Source: Desulfonauticus sp. (GTDB lineage Bacteria > Desulfobacterota > Desulfovibrionia > Desulfovibrionales > Desulfonatronovibrionaceae). From it: a DNA stretch of 64,000 bases. Within the stretch, counting starts at the first letter, position 1. Each line of letters starts with the position of its first letter. Under the pieces are notes generated by a model. The model made no database searches, was not told where the DNA came from, and saw nothing but the letters and a program-made list of their open reading frames with translations. This document shows, piece by piece, positions 34,002-42,258 of this stretch. Location of the stretch: NCBI GenBank assembly GCA_030950395.1, contig JAUZRP010000006.1, positions 1-64,000 on the forward strand, written 5' to 3'. Made by a program: the position numbers and the translations under genes.

Positions 34002-36065
34002 ATGTTTAAAAAGTTAAAATTTACCACAAAATTATATGGGGGGATAATCTTTACCTTAATAATGGGTGTTGTCGTTCTAACTATATTCTCTCTATATCAA
34101 TCAAAAGCATACCTCACACTTTTGGGTAAAAATTCTATTGTTTCTACTCTAGATGGAGCAATAAATACCTTAAAAATGAAAAATAAACGTATAGAGATGA
34201 AAATTAAAATAGCTTTTAATGTGTTAAGCAATGAAATAGGTACAGATAAAATTTATTTAGATCCTACTCATAAAGTAAAAATTCTTTTAAAAAATACTGC
34301 TCAAGAAATTAGTATCCCAGACTTACGCCTTGGACAAAAGAGTCTAGTTAACAATTTTGATCTAGTAGATAAAGTAAAAAATTTGATTCAATCTGAAATA
34401 TCCATTTATGAATTGGCAGGAGATAAACTTATAACAGTTTCTACTACAGAAATTGCTCCTGATGGATCAAGAAATATAGGAGATTATATTAGTAACAATA
34501 CCCCTGTTTACACTCAAATAATACAGGGAAAAACTATCAAACAAATAAAACACGAAGGTAAAAATTGGAGAGATTGGTATGTAACTATGTATAAACCAAT
34601 AAAAGACATCTCTGGGAAAATAATTGGAGCTTTAGAAATAAGTGAAAAGATCTTTACTCCAAATTTTACCCGATTTTTAGAACAAACAAAAGTAGCTGGA
34701 AAAGGTTATATTTTTATTTATGATGCCTCTAAAAACAAACAAATAATAGAACATCCAAACGTAGATCTTATTGGGCAAAGTGTGTTAAAAGTAGTCTCCA
34801 ATAATTTTAAAGATGTCACAGACAAAAACATAGTAACATATAAATGGGACAATAGCATAAAATATACTTATGTGCGTTATTTTAAACCCTGGAATTGGTA
34901 CATTTGTCTGGGGATAACAGAGGCTCAATTAACTGGTAATTTGGTGAAACAGTTATTTTTGGAAAATGTTGGTCTTGGTTTAGGTATTTTATTAATAGGG
35001 ATTATTCTAGTATTTTTTATAATAAAAAACATTTCAACTCCCTTAAAGGTAATTTCTGAAATTAGCGAAAGAGTAGCAAAAGGTGATTATAGCGTCGTAG
35101 AATTTACTTATGAGGCAGATGACGCCATTGGCAAAGTGGTTAAGGCCTTTAAAAAATTGGTAGAAGAAAGTAGAGAAATGTTACAAAGTGTACGCGCTGG
35201 CACAGAGCAGGTTTATAAGTCTTCTTTAGAAGTGAATGAAATCTCAGAAAACGTAGCTAGCAATGCGTCCAATATGAACCAAAAATCAGATATTGCTACA
35301 GAGGCCATAAAAGAAGCCGTGGATAACGTGTCTTCTATTTCTGCTGCTATGGAGCAATTAACTACCAATGCCAACACCATTGCCTCTGCAGCAGAAGAAA
35401 TGAGCGTTACTATAAACGAAATAGCAAACAATACCTCTAAAGCCAAAGACATAACCCATACTGCTGTAGAAAAGTCAAAAACAGCTTCTTCCAAGATAAG
35501 CGAATTGGGTCAGGCCGCAAAAGAGATTACCTCGGTAACAGAGACTATTTCTTCTATATCTTCCCAGACCAATCTTCTGGCTCTAAACGCCACGATTGAG
35601 GCCGCAAGAGCAGGAGAGGCAGGTAAAGGTTTTGCAGTAGTGGCCAACGAGATCAAAGAGCTGGCACAGCAAACCGCCAAAGCAACAGATGAAATTAAGG
35701 AAAAGATTCAAGGAGTTCAAAAAGTTACAGACCTAACTGTTCAAGAGATAGAAGAGATCACCACAGTGATTAACGATATGAACGAAATTGTAAACACCAT
35801 AGCCACAGCCATAGAAGAGCAGTCTGTTACTACCAGAGATATTGCCGAAAATGTCACTCAGGTATCGCAAGCTATAGGTGAAAGTAATGAGAATCTATCT
35901 AGAGTTGCCAGTTCCATGAAAAACGTGGAGCAAGACGTGCAAGAGGTAAAAGGTACGGCCCAAAAACTCAGTAGTTATAGTAACACCTTGCGGGAAAATG
36001 CAAATAACTTATCTGAGTTATCAGAGCGTTTGAAAGTGCTTATTAGTAAATTTAAAATAGATTAG
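34002..36065 (+). CDS. Methyl-accepting chemotaxis protein with dCache-type sensor
   Basis: The 687-residue receptor has a first transmembrane helix at about 12-33, a large periplasmic domain (about 35-320) with Cache-type motifs ([40 protein letters not shown]), a second helix near 330-345, a HAMP domain and a cytoplasmic signalling coiled coil. The conserved tip [20 protein letters not shown] is intact, so it should couple to CheA/CheW. The ligand is unknown; Cache domains often bind amino acids or organic acids. No other chemotaxis gene is nearby. AAGGAGG lies 6 nt before the ATG. Confidence 0.94.
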   Translation: MFKKLKFTTKLYGGIIFTLIMGVVVLTIFSLYQSKAYLTLLGKNSIVSTLDGAINTLKMKNKRIEMKIKIAFNVLSNEIGTDKIYLDPTHKVKILLKNTAQEISIPDLRLGQKSLVNNFDLVDKVKNLIQSEISIYELAGDKLITVSTTEIAPDGSRNIGDYISNNTPVYTQIIQGKTIKQIKHEGKNWRDWYVTMYKPIKDISGKIIGALEISEKIFTPNFTRFLEQTKVAGKGYIFIYDASKNKQIIEHPNVDLIGQSVLKVVSNNFKDVTDKNIVTYKWDNSIKYTYVRYFKPWNWYICLGITEAQLTGNLVKQLFLENVGLGLGILLIGIILVFFIIKNISTPLKVISEISERVAKGDYSVVEFTYEADDAIGKVVKAFKKLVEESREMLQSVRAGTEQVYKSSLEVNEISENVASNASNMNQKSDIATEAIKEAVDNVSSISAAMEQLTTNANTIASAAEEMSVTINEIANNTSKAKDITHTAVEKSKTASSKISELGQAAKEITSVTETISSISSQTNLLALNATIEAARAGEAGKGFAVVANEIKELAQQTAKATDEIKEKIQGVQKVTDLTVQEIEEITTVINDMNEIVNTIATAIEEQSVTTRDIAENVTQVSQAIGESNENLSRVASSMKNVEQDVQEVKGTAQKLSSYSNTLRENANNLSELSERLKVLISKFKID

Positions 36066-36107
36066 CTAGCGTTAAAAAGCAGATAAAGAAAGTATTGACA
36101 AAACTTT

Positions 36108-36147
36108 ATACGCCCGCAAAAATACTTTTTTGCGGGCGTTTTTTTAA
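36108..36147 (+). terminator. Intrinsic terminator after the chemoreceptor gene
   Basis: CGCCCGCAAAAA (36111-36122), TACT loop and TTTTTGCGGGCG (36127-36138) followed by a run of T. A 12-bp perfect stem. Confidence 0.95.
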
Positions 36148-36291
36148 GAGATACAACTACCCAAAAATAAGCATTTGTTTTGTGTAAGTCGTTAAACTGT
36201 CACCTCTAGAATTAACAACCTTGTTACGGACTTAATCTGAATTTAACTACTCAACAAAAATTTTTACCAATAAAATTTTTAAGGATAAAAG

Positions 36292-37317
36292 ATGGATAAT
36301 CAAAATATTTTATGTTTAGATATAGGAAGCGGCACTCAGGATGTGCTGCTGTATTCAAAAGAAAGTATTCTAGAAAACTGTCCCAAATTTATTTTGCCTT
36401 CACCTGCTATGCTTTTAGCCCAAAAAATTTTCAAATTGACAGAGCAAAAACGAAACATCTATCTTTATGGTCAAAACATGGGGGGAGGTTTTAAATTTGC
36501 TCTAAAAAGACATCTCCAACAAGGGCTTAAAGTAGCTGTGCACAAAGATGCCTATTTTGCTCTTAGTGATAATCCTGAAAAAGTATTAAAATTGGGTATA
36601 GAAATAGTAAAAGAACCTCCTCAAAATTATGTGCCCTTAAAAATGGAAGATTTTTCTTGTGGATTTTGGCACTCATTTTTGCAACAACTCGATCTGAATC
36701 TTCCAGAACTTATCTTGATAGCAGCTCAAGATCATGGTTTTTTTCCTACAGAAAGCAATCGTAAAGGCAGGTTCAAATTATGGCTAGAATTTTTAAAAAA
36801 AGGAGGAGATATTTATTCTCTTCTCTACATCAATCCTCCTGAGGTAATGACCAGATTGACGGCTTTAAAACAAAGTATTGGCGTTGGATTTGTGGCAGAT
36901 ACTGGGGCCGCAGCCATGCTGGGGGCACTATTTGTAGAAAAGGTAGAAAACTTGCAAAACACTGATCCTATTTGCGTTGTCAACATAGGCAATAGCCATA
37001 CTCTTGCTTTTTTGATCTGGAAAAATAAAGTAAAAGGTATTTATGAACATCATACCCTGATGTTATCTGCCCAAACTTTATGGTCTCAGTTGCAGGATTT
37101 TATTGCGGGAAAATTAACCAACGAATACGTTTTTGAAGACAATGGTCATGGCTGTGTGCACACACAAGAAATTAACAACGTGGCTGGCATCTTTGTTCTT
37201 GGACCAAGACGCAATTTATTGCAAGAATATAACGTAGAATTTTTATGTCCTGGTGGGGATATGATGTTGGCGGGATGTTTTGGTTTGTTAAAAGCTTATT
37301 TTAACCACAAAACGTAA
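36292..37317 (+). CDS. DUF1786 protein (actin-like ATPase fold, unknown function)
   Basis: The 341-residue protein begins NILCLDIGSGTQDVLLYS, a phosphate-1-like motif of the actin/Hsp70/sugar kinase fold. VADTGAAAMLGAL, a VVNIGNSHTLAFLI segment and the C-terminal VEFLCPGGDMMLAGCFGL complete the DUF1786 pattern. Some databases label the family as pyruvate formate-lyase activating-like without experimental support that I know of; there is no radical SAM CxxxCxxC. It is followed after 18 nt by a patatin gene. Role unknown. Confidence 0.8.
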   Translation: MDNQNILCLDIGSGTQDVLLYSKESILENCPKFILPSPAMLLAQKIFKLTEQKRNIYLYGQNMGGGFKFALKRHLQQGLKVAVHKDAYFALSDNPEKVLKLGIEIVKEPPQNYVPLKMEDFSCGFWHSFLQQLDLNLPELILIAAQDHGFFPTESNRKGRFKLWLEFLKKGGDIYSLLYINPPEVMTRLTALKQSIGVGFVADTGAAAMLGALFVEKVENLQNTDPICVVNIGNSHTLAFLIWKNKVKGIYEHHTLMLSAQTLWSQLQDFIAGKLTNEYVFEDNGHGCVHTQEINNVAGIFVLGPRRNLLQEYNVEFLCPGGDMMLAGCFGLLKAYFNHKT

Positions 37318-37335
37318 AATAAAAAAGGGGACAAA

Positions 37336-38238
37336 ATGAAATTAGGTCTAGCTTTAGGAGCAGGAGCAGCCAAGGGATGGGCCCATATAGGTATTTTAAA
37401 AGGATTGGAAGAAGCAGGTCTAGAAATCGCCTGGATTGCTGGCACAAGCATTGGATCCCTGGTAGGAGCAGTGTATGCTGCAGGCAATCTGGACGCCTTT
37501 GCCCAAGACATTATCGCTATGGACTGGAAAAGGGTTGTGGCTATGATTGATTTGGTTTTACCCAGAAATGGTGTAATAGACGGGCAAAAGGTTATGAAAC
37601 TACTCCAACAATACCTACCTCAAACCATAGAAGCACTAAACATCCCCTATGCAGCAGTAGCTACAGATATATACACAGGAAAAGAAGTGGTTTTAAAATC
37701 AGGTAGTGTCTTAGAAGCAGTAAGGGCAAGCATTGCTGTGCCTACTATCTTTACGCCAGTTATAACTGAAAAATACTGTCTTGTAGATGGAGGGCTGGTA
37801 AATCCTGTACCAGTGGACGTAGTAAGGTCTCTTGGAGCAGAAAAAGTTTTGGCAGTTGATTTAATCTACGAAAGTCCTGCTAGTTTTATCAAAAATAAAG
37901 AGCAAACCTCAAAAAACAAAGATAATGACTGGCTTAATAAAATTGCCATAAAAATTAAAGAAAAATTTCCAAAAGTTGATTTATCCTTTATTGAAAGCTT
38001 TAAAAACTGGATCGCCAAAGGAGAAGATACTCCCCATCTTTTTGAAATTATGCATTCTTCTCTATCTATTATGGAACAAAGATTAACTCAAATATTGTTC
38101 GAACTCTATCCACCAGATTTTATCCTTCGCCCACCCTTGGATCACATAAAATTAAGGGATTTTCATAGAGGCAAAGAATGTATTGAGATAGGTTATAAAG
38201 AAATAAAAAAAATCTTGCCATCTATTCTGGCAAGTTAA
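37336..38238 (+). CDS. Patatin-like phospholipase (RssA-type)
   Basis: This 300-residue serine hydrolase has the oxyanion loop ALGAGAAKGWAHIGIL, the nucleophile elbow GTSIGS (Ser38) and the catalytic Asp151 in VDGGLVNPVPVDV, the standard Ser-Asp dyad. There is no signal peptide, so it is cytoplasmic or membrane-associated, like E. coli RssA. It probably hydrolyses acyl lipids. GGGG lies before the ATG. It forms a probable two-gene transcript with DUF1786. Confidence 0.9.
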   Translation: MKLGLALGAGAAKGWAHIGILKGLEEAGLEIAWIAGTSIGSLVGAVYAAGNLDAFAQDIIAMDWKRVVAMIDLVLPRNGVIDGQKVMKLLQQYLPQTIEALNIPYAAVATDIYTGKEVVLKSGSVLEAVRASIAVPTIFTPVITEKYCLVDGGLVNPVPVDVVRSLGAEKVLAVDLIYESPASFIKNKEQTSKNKDNDWLNKIAIKIKEKFPKVDLSFIESFKNWIAKGEDTPHLFEIMHSSLSIMEQRLTQILFELYPPDFILRPPLDHIKLRDFHRGKECIEIGYKEIKKILPSILAS

Positions 38239-38357
38239 GACCAAATTAAAGCCCCCACTAACTATTTAAAAATTTTTCCCTTAAAAAGCTAAAAAAGGGA
38301 ATAATATACACCTTGAGTCTTTACATGCCAGAGCTCAATAGGCATTTATTTGTGCCT

Positions 38358-39551
38358 TTAGCCAAACAAATAAGACAAAAGTGCATCTCTTTCCACTACT
38401 CCCAAAACCAGACGTTTTTTTGTAAGAACTGGAAGTCTTTTTACATTATATTCCTTCATTTTTTGAATAATAGTATGCACATCATCTTCTGGCTCTACAA
38501 AATAAAACTTTTTATGGATCAAACTTTCTAGAGAAATATCTTTTTCTTTAACAAAAAACTCTTTTATTCTGTCCCACAACCCTACACTGTCCATTTTATT
38601 TTTACTAAAAAAATAATTAATTAAATCTGAATCAAAAATAAGACCACATGCTTTTTGAGCATCATCTACACACACTGCCATTTGCAAAGGATGCTCAAGG
38701 ATTGTAGTTATAATCTTATCTACAGACGTATCCAATTCAACAATAGGCACCTCACAAGCCAAATCTTTAGCATAAACTCCTTTTATTGAAGATATATTGT
38801 CAGTATGCGGTTTTATATTTGTAAAATAAAATAATATATCCGTTTTAGATATCACTCCAACGAGTTTATTTTCTTCATCTACAACAGGAAGTCTTTTTAT
38901 TTTGTTTTTGTGTAATATTTTTGTGCATTCGTTAATTGTTGATTGTGGTCCTATAGTTACAACTTCTTTGGTCATTACCTCTTCTACACGTATATCTTGG
39001 GGTATTTCTTTTTTTATTACATTTGAAATATCTTTATTTTTAAGGTTAAAATTAATAGCAACAGAAATAAGATTTAAAATGTCTCTTCCCGTTAAAACGC
39101 CTTTAAGTTTTTTATCTATATCAATTACAGGAAGAAACTTTACTTTTTTATAACTCATAAGGGAAAGTGCATCCGAAACCAAACTTTTATAGGATATAGT
39201 CACAGGATTAGATATCATAACATCTTTTACTAAAAGAGGAAAATGTAGAGTATCTTCCAAATTTATGGTAACTATAGTTCCCTGCTGGAAAAAAATTTTT
39301 ATTTTTTGGACAAATTTAGCAATTTTTTCCTGATCATCTATGATATCTATAACAATAGGCAAATCTTCTGAAAGTCTAAGTATTTTGGTGCTGTGAATGT
39401 AAGAGTTGGCTCCAAACCCCATAATACCTCGATAAACAGTAGCTCCCAAGAGATTTTGTTCTCTAGCCAGAGAAACTATTTTCTCATATACAGGCATACC
39501 GTTTGGAAGTTGATCATTTTCGCCTAAATATATCTTTAAAAGTTGTTTCAT
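38358..39551 (-). CDS. DUF190 (PII-like) protein fused to four CBS domains
   Basis: Residues 1-105 match DUF190 (LKIYLGENDQLPNGMPVYEKIV, GATVYRGIMGFGANSYIHS), a PII-like fold. Residues about 108-397 hold four CBS motifs arranged as two Bateman modules (for example VKDVMISNPVTISYKSLVSD, VEEVMTKEVVTIGPQSTINE, LPVVDEENKLVGVISKTDIL). Such domains bind adenine nucleotides. It lies 22 nt after the fluoride channel gene fluC on the same strand, and DUF190 genes commonly accompany fluC/crcB, so it may regulate or respond with the channel. Confidence 0.88.
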   Translation of the reverse strand: MKQLLKIYLGENDQLPNGMPVYEKIVSLAREQNLLGATVYRGIMGFGANSYIHSTKILRLSEDLPIVIDIIDDQEKIAKFVQKIKIFFQQGTIVTINLEDTLHFPLLVKDVMISNPVTISYKSLVSDALSLMSYKKVKFLPVIDIDKKLKGVLTGRDILNLISVAINFNLKNKDISNVIKKEIPQDIRVEEVMTKEVVTIGPQSTINECTKILHKNKIKRLPVVDEENKLVGVISKTDILFYFTNIKPHTDNISSIKGVYAKDLACEVPIVELDTSVDKIITTILEHPLQMAVCVDDAQKACGLIFDSDLINYFFSKNKMDSVGLWDRIKEFFVKEKDISLESLIHKKFYFVEPEDDVHTIIQKMKEYNVKRLPVLTKKRLVLGVVERDALLSYLFG

Positions 39552-39573
39552 TGGTATAACCCTTCAAATTTAG

Positions 39574-39954
39574 TTAAATTAACTTAGCCAAACTATAGCC
39601 AAAATATAAACAGAAAAGTCCACAAGTTATCTCTCCAAACAAATTTAATAATCCCAAGACAAATTGACCATCCCTAAATAATTGGGCACACTCAAAAATA
39701 AAAGAAGAAAACGTAGTAAATGCTCCCATAAATCCTGTCAAAATTACTATACGCATTTCTGGAGAAATGAGTAGATTTTGCTCTGCCAATTGAAAAATAA
39801 GTCCAAACAAAAAACAACCAAAGATATTTACCAAATAAGTGCCATAAGGAAAATTATGTCCCAGTATTTTATGTACCAGACCAGACAGCCAATACCTGCT
39901 CAAGGCCCCACTACCACCAAAAAGAAAAATAAGAAATACTCTTCGTAAAGGCAT
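39574..39954 (-). CDS. crcB: Fluoride ion channel FluC (CrcB)
   Basis: The 126-residue membrane protein has four hydrophobic helices and family motifs GGSGALSRYWLSG, YGTYLVNIFGCFLFG (pore Asn) and TGFMGAFTTFSSF (Na+ site and Phe-box). FluC works as a dual-topology dimer that exports fluoride. DUF190-CBS follows. No fluoride riboswitch consensus (GGTGATGG) was seen in the 65 nt upstream. Confidence 0.94.
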   Translation of the reverse strand: MPLRRVFLIFLFGGSGALSRYWLSGLVHKILGHNFPYGTYLVNIFGCFLFGLIFQLAEQNLLISPEMRIVILTGFMGAFTTFSSFIFECAQLFRDGQFVLGLLNLFGEITCGLFCLYFGYSLAKLI

Positions 39955-40024
39955 ACTTCTTCTCCTTAAAAAGAAAATAAAAATAATATAATTTTTTGTC
40001 TAGTTTTTTTTAGTTATTAAGATC

Positions 40025-40155
40025 CAACTGCAAAAATTATTTTAAGCCCTTAAATACAAGTTCAACAACGAAAATTTTTCTCTTCTTCAATAATCTAAAC
40101 GGGTTACAACTTAACAATTTAATCAAAAACACAAATTTTAGACTTTTGCAGTCAC
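40025..40155 (+). repeat. Dispersed TGCAAAAA element, copy B
   Basis: It starts CAACTGCAAAAATTATTTTA and ends GACTTTTGCAGTCAC. The ends are inverted repeats (ACTGCAAAA/TTTTGCAGT). The 3' half has GGTTACAACTTAACAATTTA then ATCAAAAACACAAATTTTAG, matching copies C and D. It lies upstream of nadC and directly abuts a nadB fragment. Confidence 0.85.
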
Positions 40156-40228
40156 TAAGAGCAAGATCAGGTAGAAAAAGTGCTTTGGGGTAGCTCCAGT
40201 CAGGAATAGAATCTAGCAAACATTTTTT
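40156..40228 (-). pseudogene. Inverted 73-bp fragment copied from nadB
   Basis: Read on the minus strand, 40228-40156 aligns with nadB positions 43506-43578 over 73 nt with 9 mismatches (about 88% identity by hand), eight of them transitions. It translates as CLLDSIPDWSYPKALFLPDLAL against RLLDSIPDWRYPKAPSLPDPAL in nadB (aligned in part). It begins exactly where dispersed element copy B ends and lies 165 nt upstream of nadC, antisense to the nad operon. Confidence 0.9.
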
Positions 40229-40356
40229 ATTGAAATCAATCCACCAGAGCCATTGAGGCAAAAATTTTCATGTAGGCTATAATTTTTTTAACACTGCTTG
40301 CTAAAAAGCCCCTGCACAGCGTTTAGCCAACCTTAGGGAACAATTATACCCTACCG

Positions 40357-40383
40357 TTGACGATTAAAGAAAAATTATATAAT
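40357..40383 (+). promoter_or_regulatory. Possible nadCAB promoter with very short leader
   Basis: TTGACG (40357-40362) and TATAAT (40378-40383) are separated by 15 nt, shorter than ideal. A transcript from here would start within a few bases of the nadC ATG (40395). No Shine-Dalgarno sequence is seen, so leaderless initiation is possible. Confidence 0.4.
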
Positions 40384-40394
40384 CTTAACAAATT

Positions 40395-41249
40395 ATGAAC
40401 ATCTTTGCAACTCTTTACCAGAAGCATAAAAATATTATTAATGATCTTTTGCATCTAGCCATAGCAGAAGATGGTAAAGACATCACATCTATTAACTTAT
40501 TCCCTGCAAACAAACAAACTAAAGCCTACATTATAGCCAAACAAAAGGGGATAATAAGTGGTTTGCCTTTACTTCCTATCATCTTAAAACAGGCCAACAC
40601 CCATCTAGACTTAAAATTTTACTTTAAAGATGGAGATAAAATAACCCCAGGGGATAAAATTGTAGAATTAAAAGGAACTGCACGAGATATCTTATTTTTT
40701 GAACGTATTTTTTTAAACTTTCTTACTCATCTTGCAGGCATATCCACTCTCACCTCCCAATATGTTCAAAAGGCTCAGCCTTATGGGGTTACTATTTTGG
40801 ATACGAGAAAAACTTTACCAGGTCACAGAATTTTAGAAAAATATGCCGTAAAAATAGGTGGCGGACAAAATCATCGCCTTAATTTAACTGATATGATTAT
40901 GCTCAAAGATAACCACATAGATCTCTACGGCAGTATAAAAAAAGCTGTGAACTGCCTATGCACCAGTATTTCGCCCTGTCCTCCTATTGAGGTAGAATGT
41001 AGCAGCCTTGCCCAAGTTCAAGAAGCTATCTCTTCTGCAGTCCAACGCATCATGCTTGATAACATGCCCATTGACCAGATAAAAATAGCCCTTAGTCTAA
41101 TACCTAAACACATAGAAACAGAAATAAGTGGAAATATAGATTTATCTAATATAGAAAAATTTGCTGCTTTAAAACCTAATTTTATTTCTGTAGGTAAATT
41201 AACTCATTCTGCACCGGCCTTAGATCTGAGTCTTAAAATATCTAACTAA
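40395..41249 (+). CDS. nadC: Nicotinate-nucleotide pyrophosphorylase (carboxylating)
   Basis: QPRTase (284 residues) converts quinolinate and PRPP to nicotinate mononucleotide. Motifs seen are LAIAEDGKDITS, ILDTRKTLPGHRILEKYAV, GGGQNHRLNLTDMIMLKDNH, IEVECSSLAQV and RIMLDNMP. First of nadC-nadA-nadB; NadB and NadA make its substrate, so the three proteins cover aspartate to NaMN. No ribosome binding site is visible before the ATG. Confidence 0.97.
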   Translation: MNIFATLYQKHKNIINDLLHLAIAEDGKDITSINLFPANKQTKAYIIAKQKGIISGLPLLPIILKQANTHLDLKFYFKDGDKITPGDKIVELKGTARDILFFERIFLNFLTHLAGISTLTSQYVQKAQPYGVTILDTRKTLPGHRILEKYAVKIGGGQNHRLNLTDMIMLKDNHIDLYGSIKKAVNCLCTSISPCPPIEVECSSLAQVQEAISSAVQRIMLDNMPIDQIKIALSLIPKHIETEISGNIDLSNIEKFAALKPNFISVGKLTHSAPALDLSLKISN

Positions 41250-41259
41250 AGGAAATTTT

Positions 41260-42258
41260 ATGCTTTCAAAAATAGTACAATTAAAAGAAAAGTATAAAGA
41301 ACACCTTACTATCTTGGCTCATCATTACCAAGCTAAAGAAATAGTACAATTAGCTGATTTTGTAGGAGATTCTTTGGAATTAGCCAGGATTATTCCCAGT
41401 CTTCACTCTAAGTACATCATATTTGCAGGCGTTCATTTTATGGCTGAGACAACTGCTGTCCTGGCTCGTCCGAACCAGCACGTTTTTTTACCTACTCCCC
41501 ATGCTTCTTGTGTAATGGCCAATACTGCTCCTTCTCATTTAGTAGAAAAAATACTATCAGAATTAAACCAATACCAACGAGTCATACCTCTAGCTTATGT
41601 CAATTCTTCTGCCAAAGTAAAGGCAATTTGTGCTAAATACAAAGGCAGTGTATGCACTTCTGCTAATGCTTCTCAAATGCTCTTATGGGCTCTTTCTCAA
41701 GGTGATGCTGTTTTATTCTTACCAGACAAAAATCTTGGATTTAATACCGCAATAAAAATTGGATTAACTCCTAAAGAAATTTCCATCTTAAAATTAAATC
41801 AAAAAATAAATATAAAAAATAAAAAACTAATACTCTGGCCAGGACTATGTGCTGTCCATTTTAAATTTAAAATAGACCACATTCAAAAGGCAAAAAGAAA
41901 ACATCCTCAAGCTAAAATTATTGTCCATCCAGAATGCTCTCCAGAAGTTGTAACTACTAGTGATGCATCAGGCTCAACTTCTTTTATAATTAATTACGTA
42001 AAAAGTGCTCCAGCAAAAGATATTATTTACGTAGGCACAGAAGAAAATTTGGTAAAAAGACTACACGATCATTACAAACCAAAAAAAACAATACTCTCTT
42101 TATTTCCAAGCTATTGCTCGAACATGGCAAAAATAAATTTAGAAAATTTATTAACCACCTTACAAAATTTGGAAACCATTTCTCCTATAACTTTATCAAA
42201 CGAGATTTGCTCTATGGCCCAACAAACCATCCAAACTATGCTCAAGGTATGTAGCTAA
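41260..42258 (+). CDS. nadA: Quinolinate synthase A
   Basis: NadA (332 residues) condenses iminoaspartate with dihydroxyacetone phosphate using a [4Fe-4S] cluster. The opening LTILAHHYQAKEIVQLADFVGDSLELAR is characteristic (shown in pieces: AHHYQAKEIVQLADFVGDS). Cluster cysteines are in HASCVMAN, LWPGLCAVH and the C-terminal part (FPSYCSNMAKINL). An oxygen-sensitive cluster suits an anaerobe. The stop codon shares one base with the nadB start (TAATG). Confidence 0.96.
   Translation: MLSKIVQLKEKYKEHLTILAHHYQAKEIVQLADFVGDSLELARIIPSLHSKYIIFAGVHFMAETTAVLARPNQHVFLPTPHASCVMANTAPSHLVEKILSELNQYQRVIPLAYVNSSAKVKAICAKYKGSVCTSANASQMLLWALSQGDAVLFLPDKNLGFNTAIKIGLTPKEISILKLNQKINIKNKKLILWPGLCAVHFKFKIDHIQKAKRKHPQAKIIVHPECSPEVVTTSDASGSTSFIINYVKSAPAKDIIYVGTEENLVKRLHDHYKPKKTILSLFPSYCSNMAKINLENLLTTLQNLETISPITLSNEICSMAQQTIQTMLKVCS

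Noticed and set aside
39955-40024. Fluoride riboswitch upstream of crcB
   Set aside because: The conserved GGTGATGG core and pseudoknot partners are not visible on the minus strand.
40037-40261. 74-codon minus-strand frame with similarity to NadB
   Set aside because: Only the 73-bp nadB fragment matches; the rest runs through dispersed element copy B, so it is not a gene.
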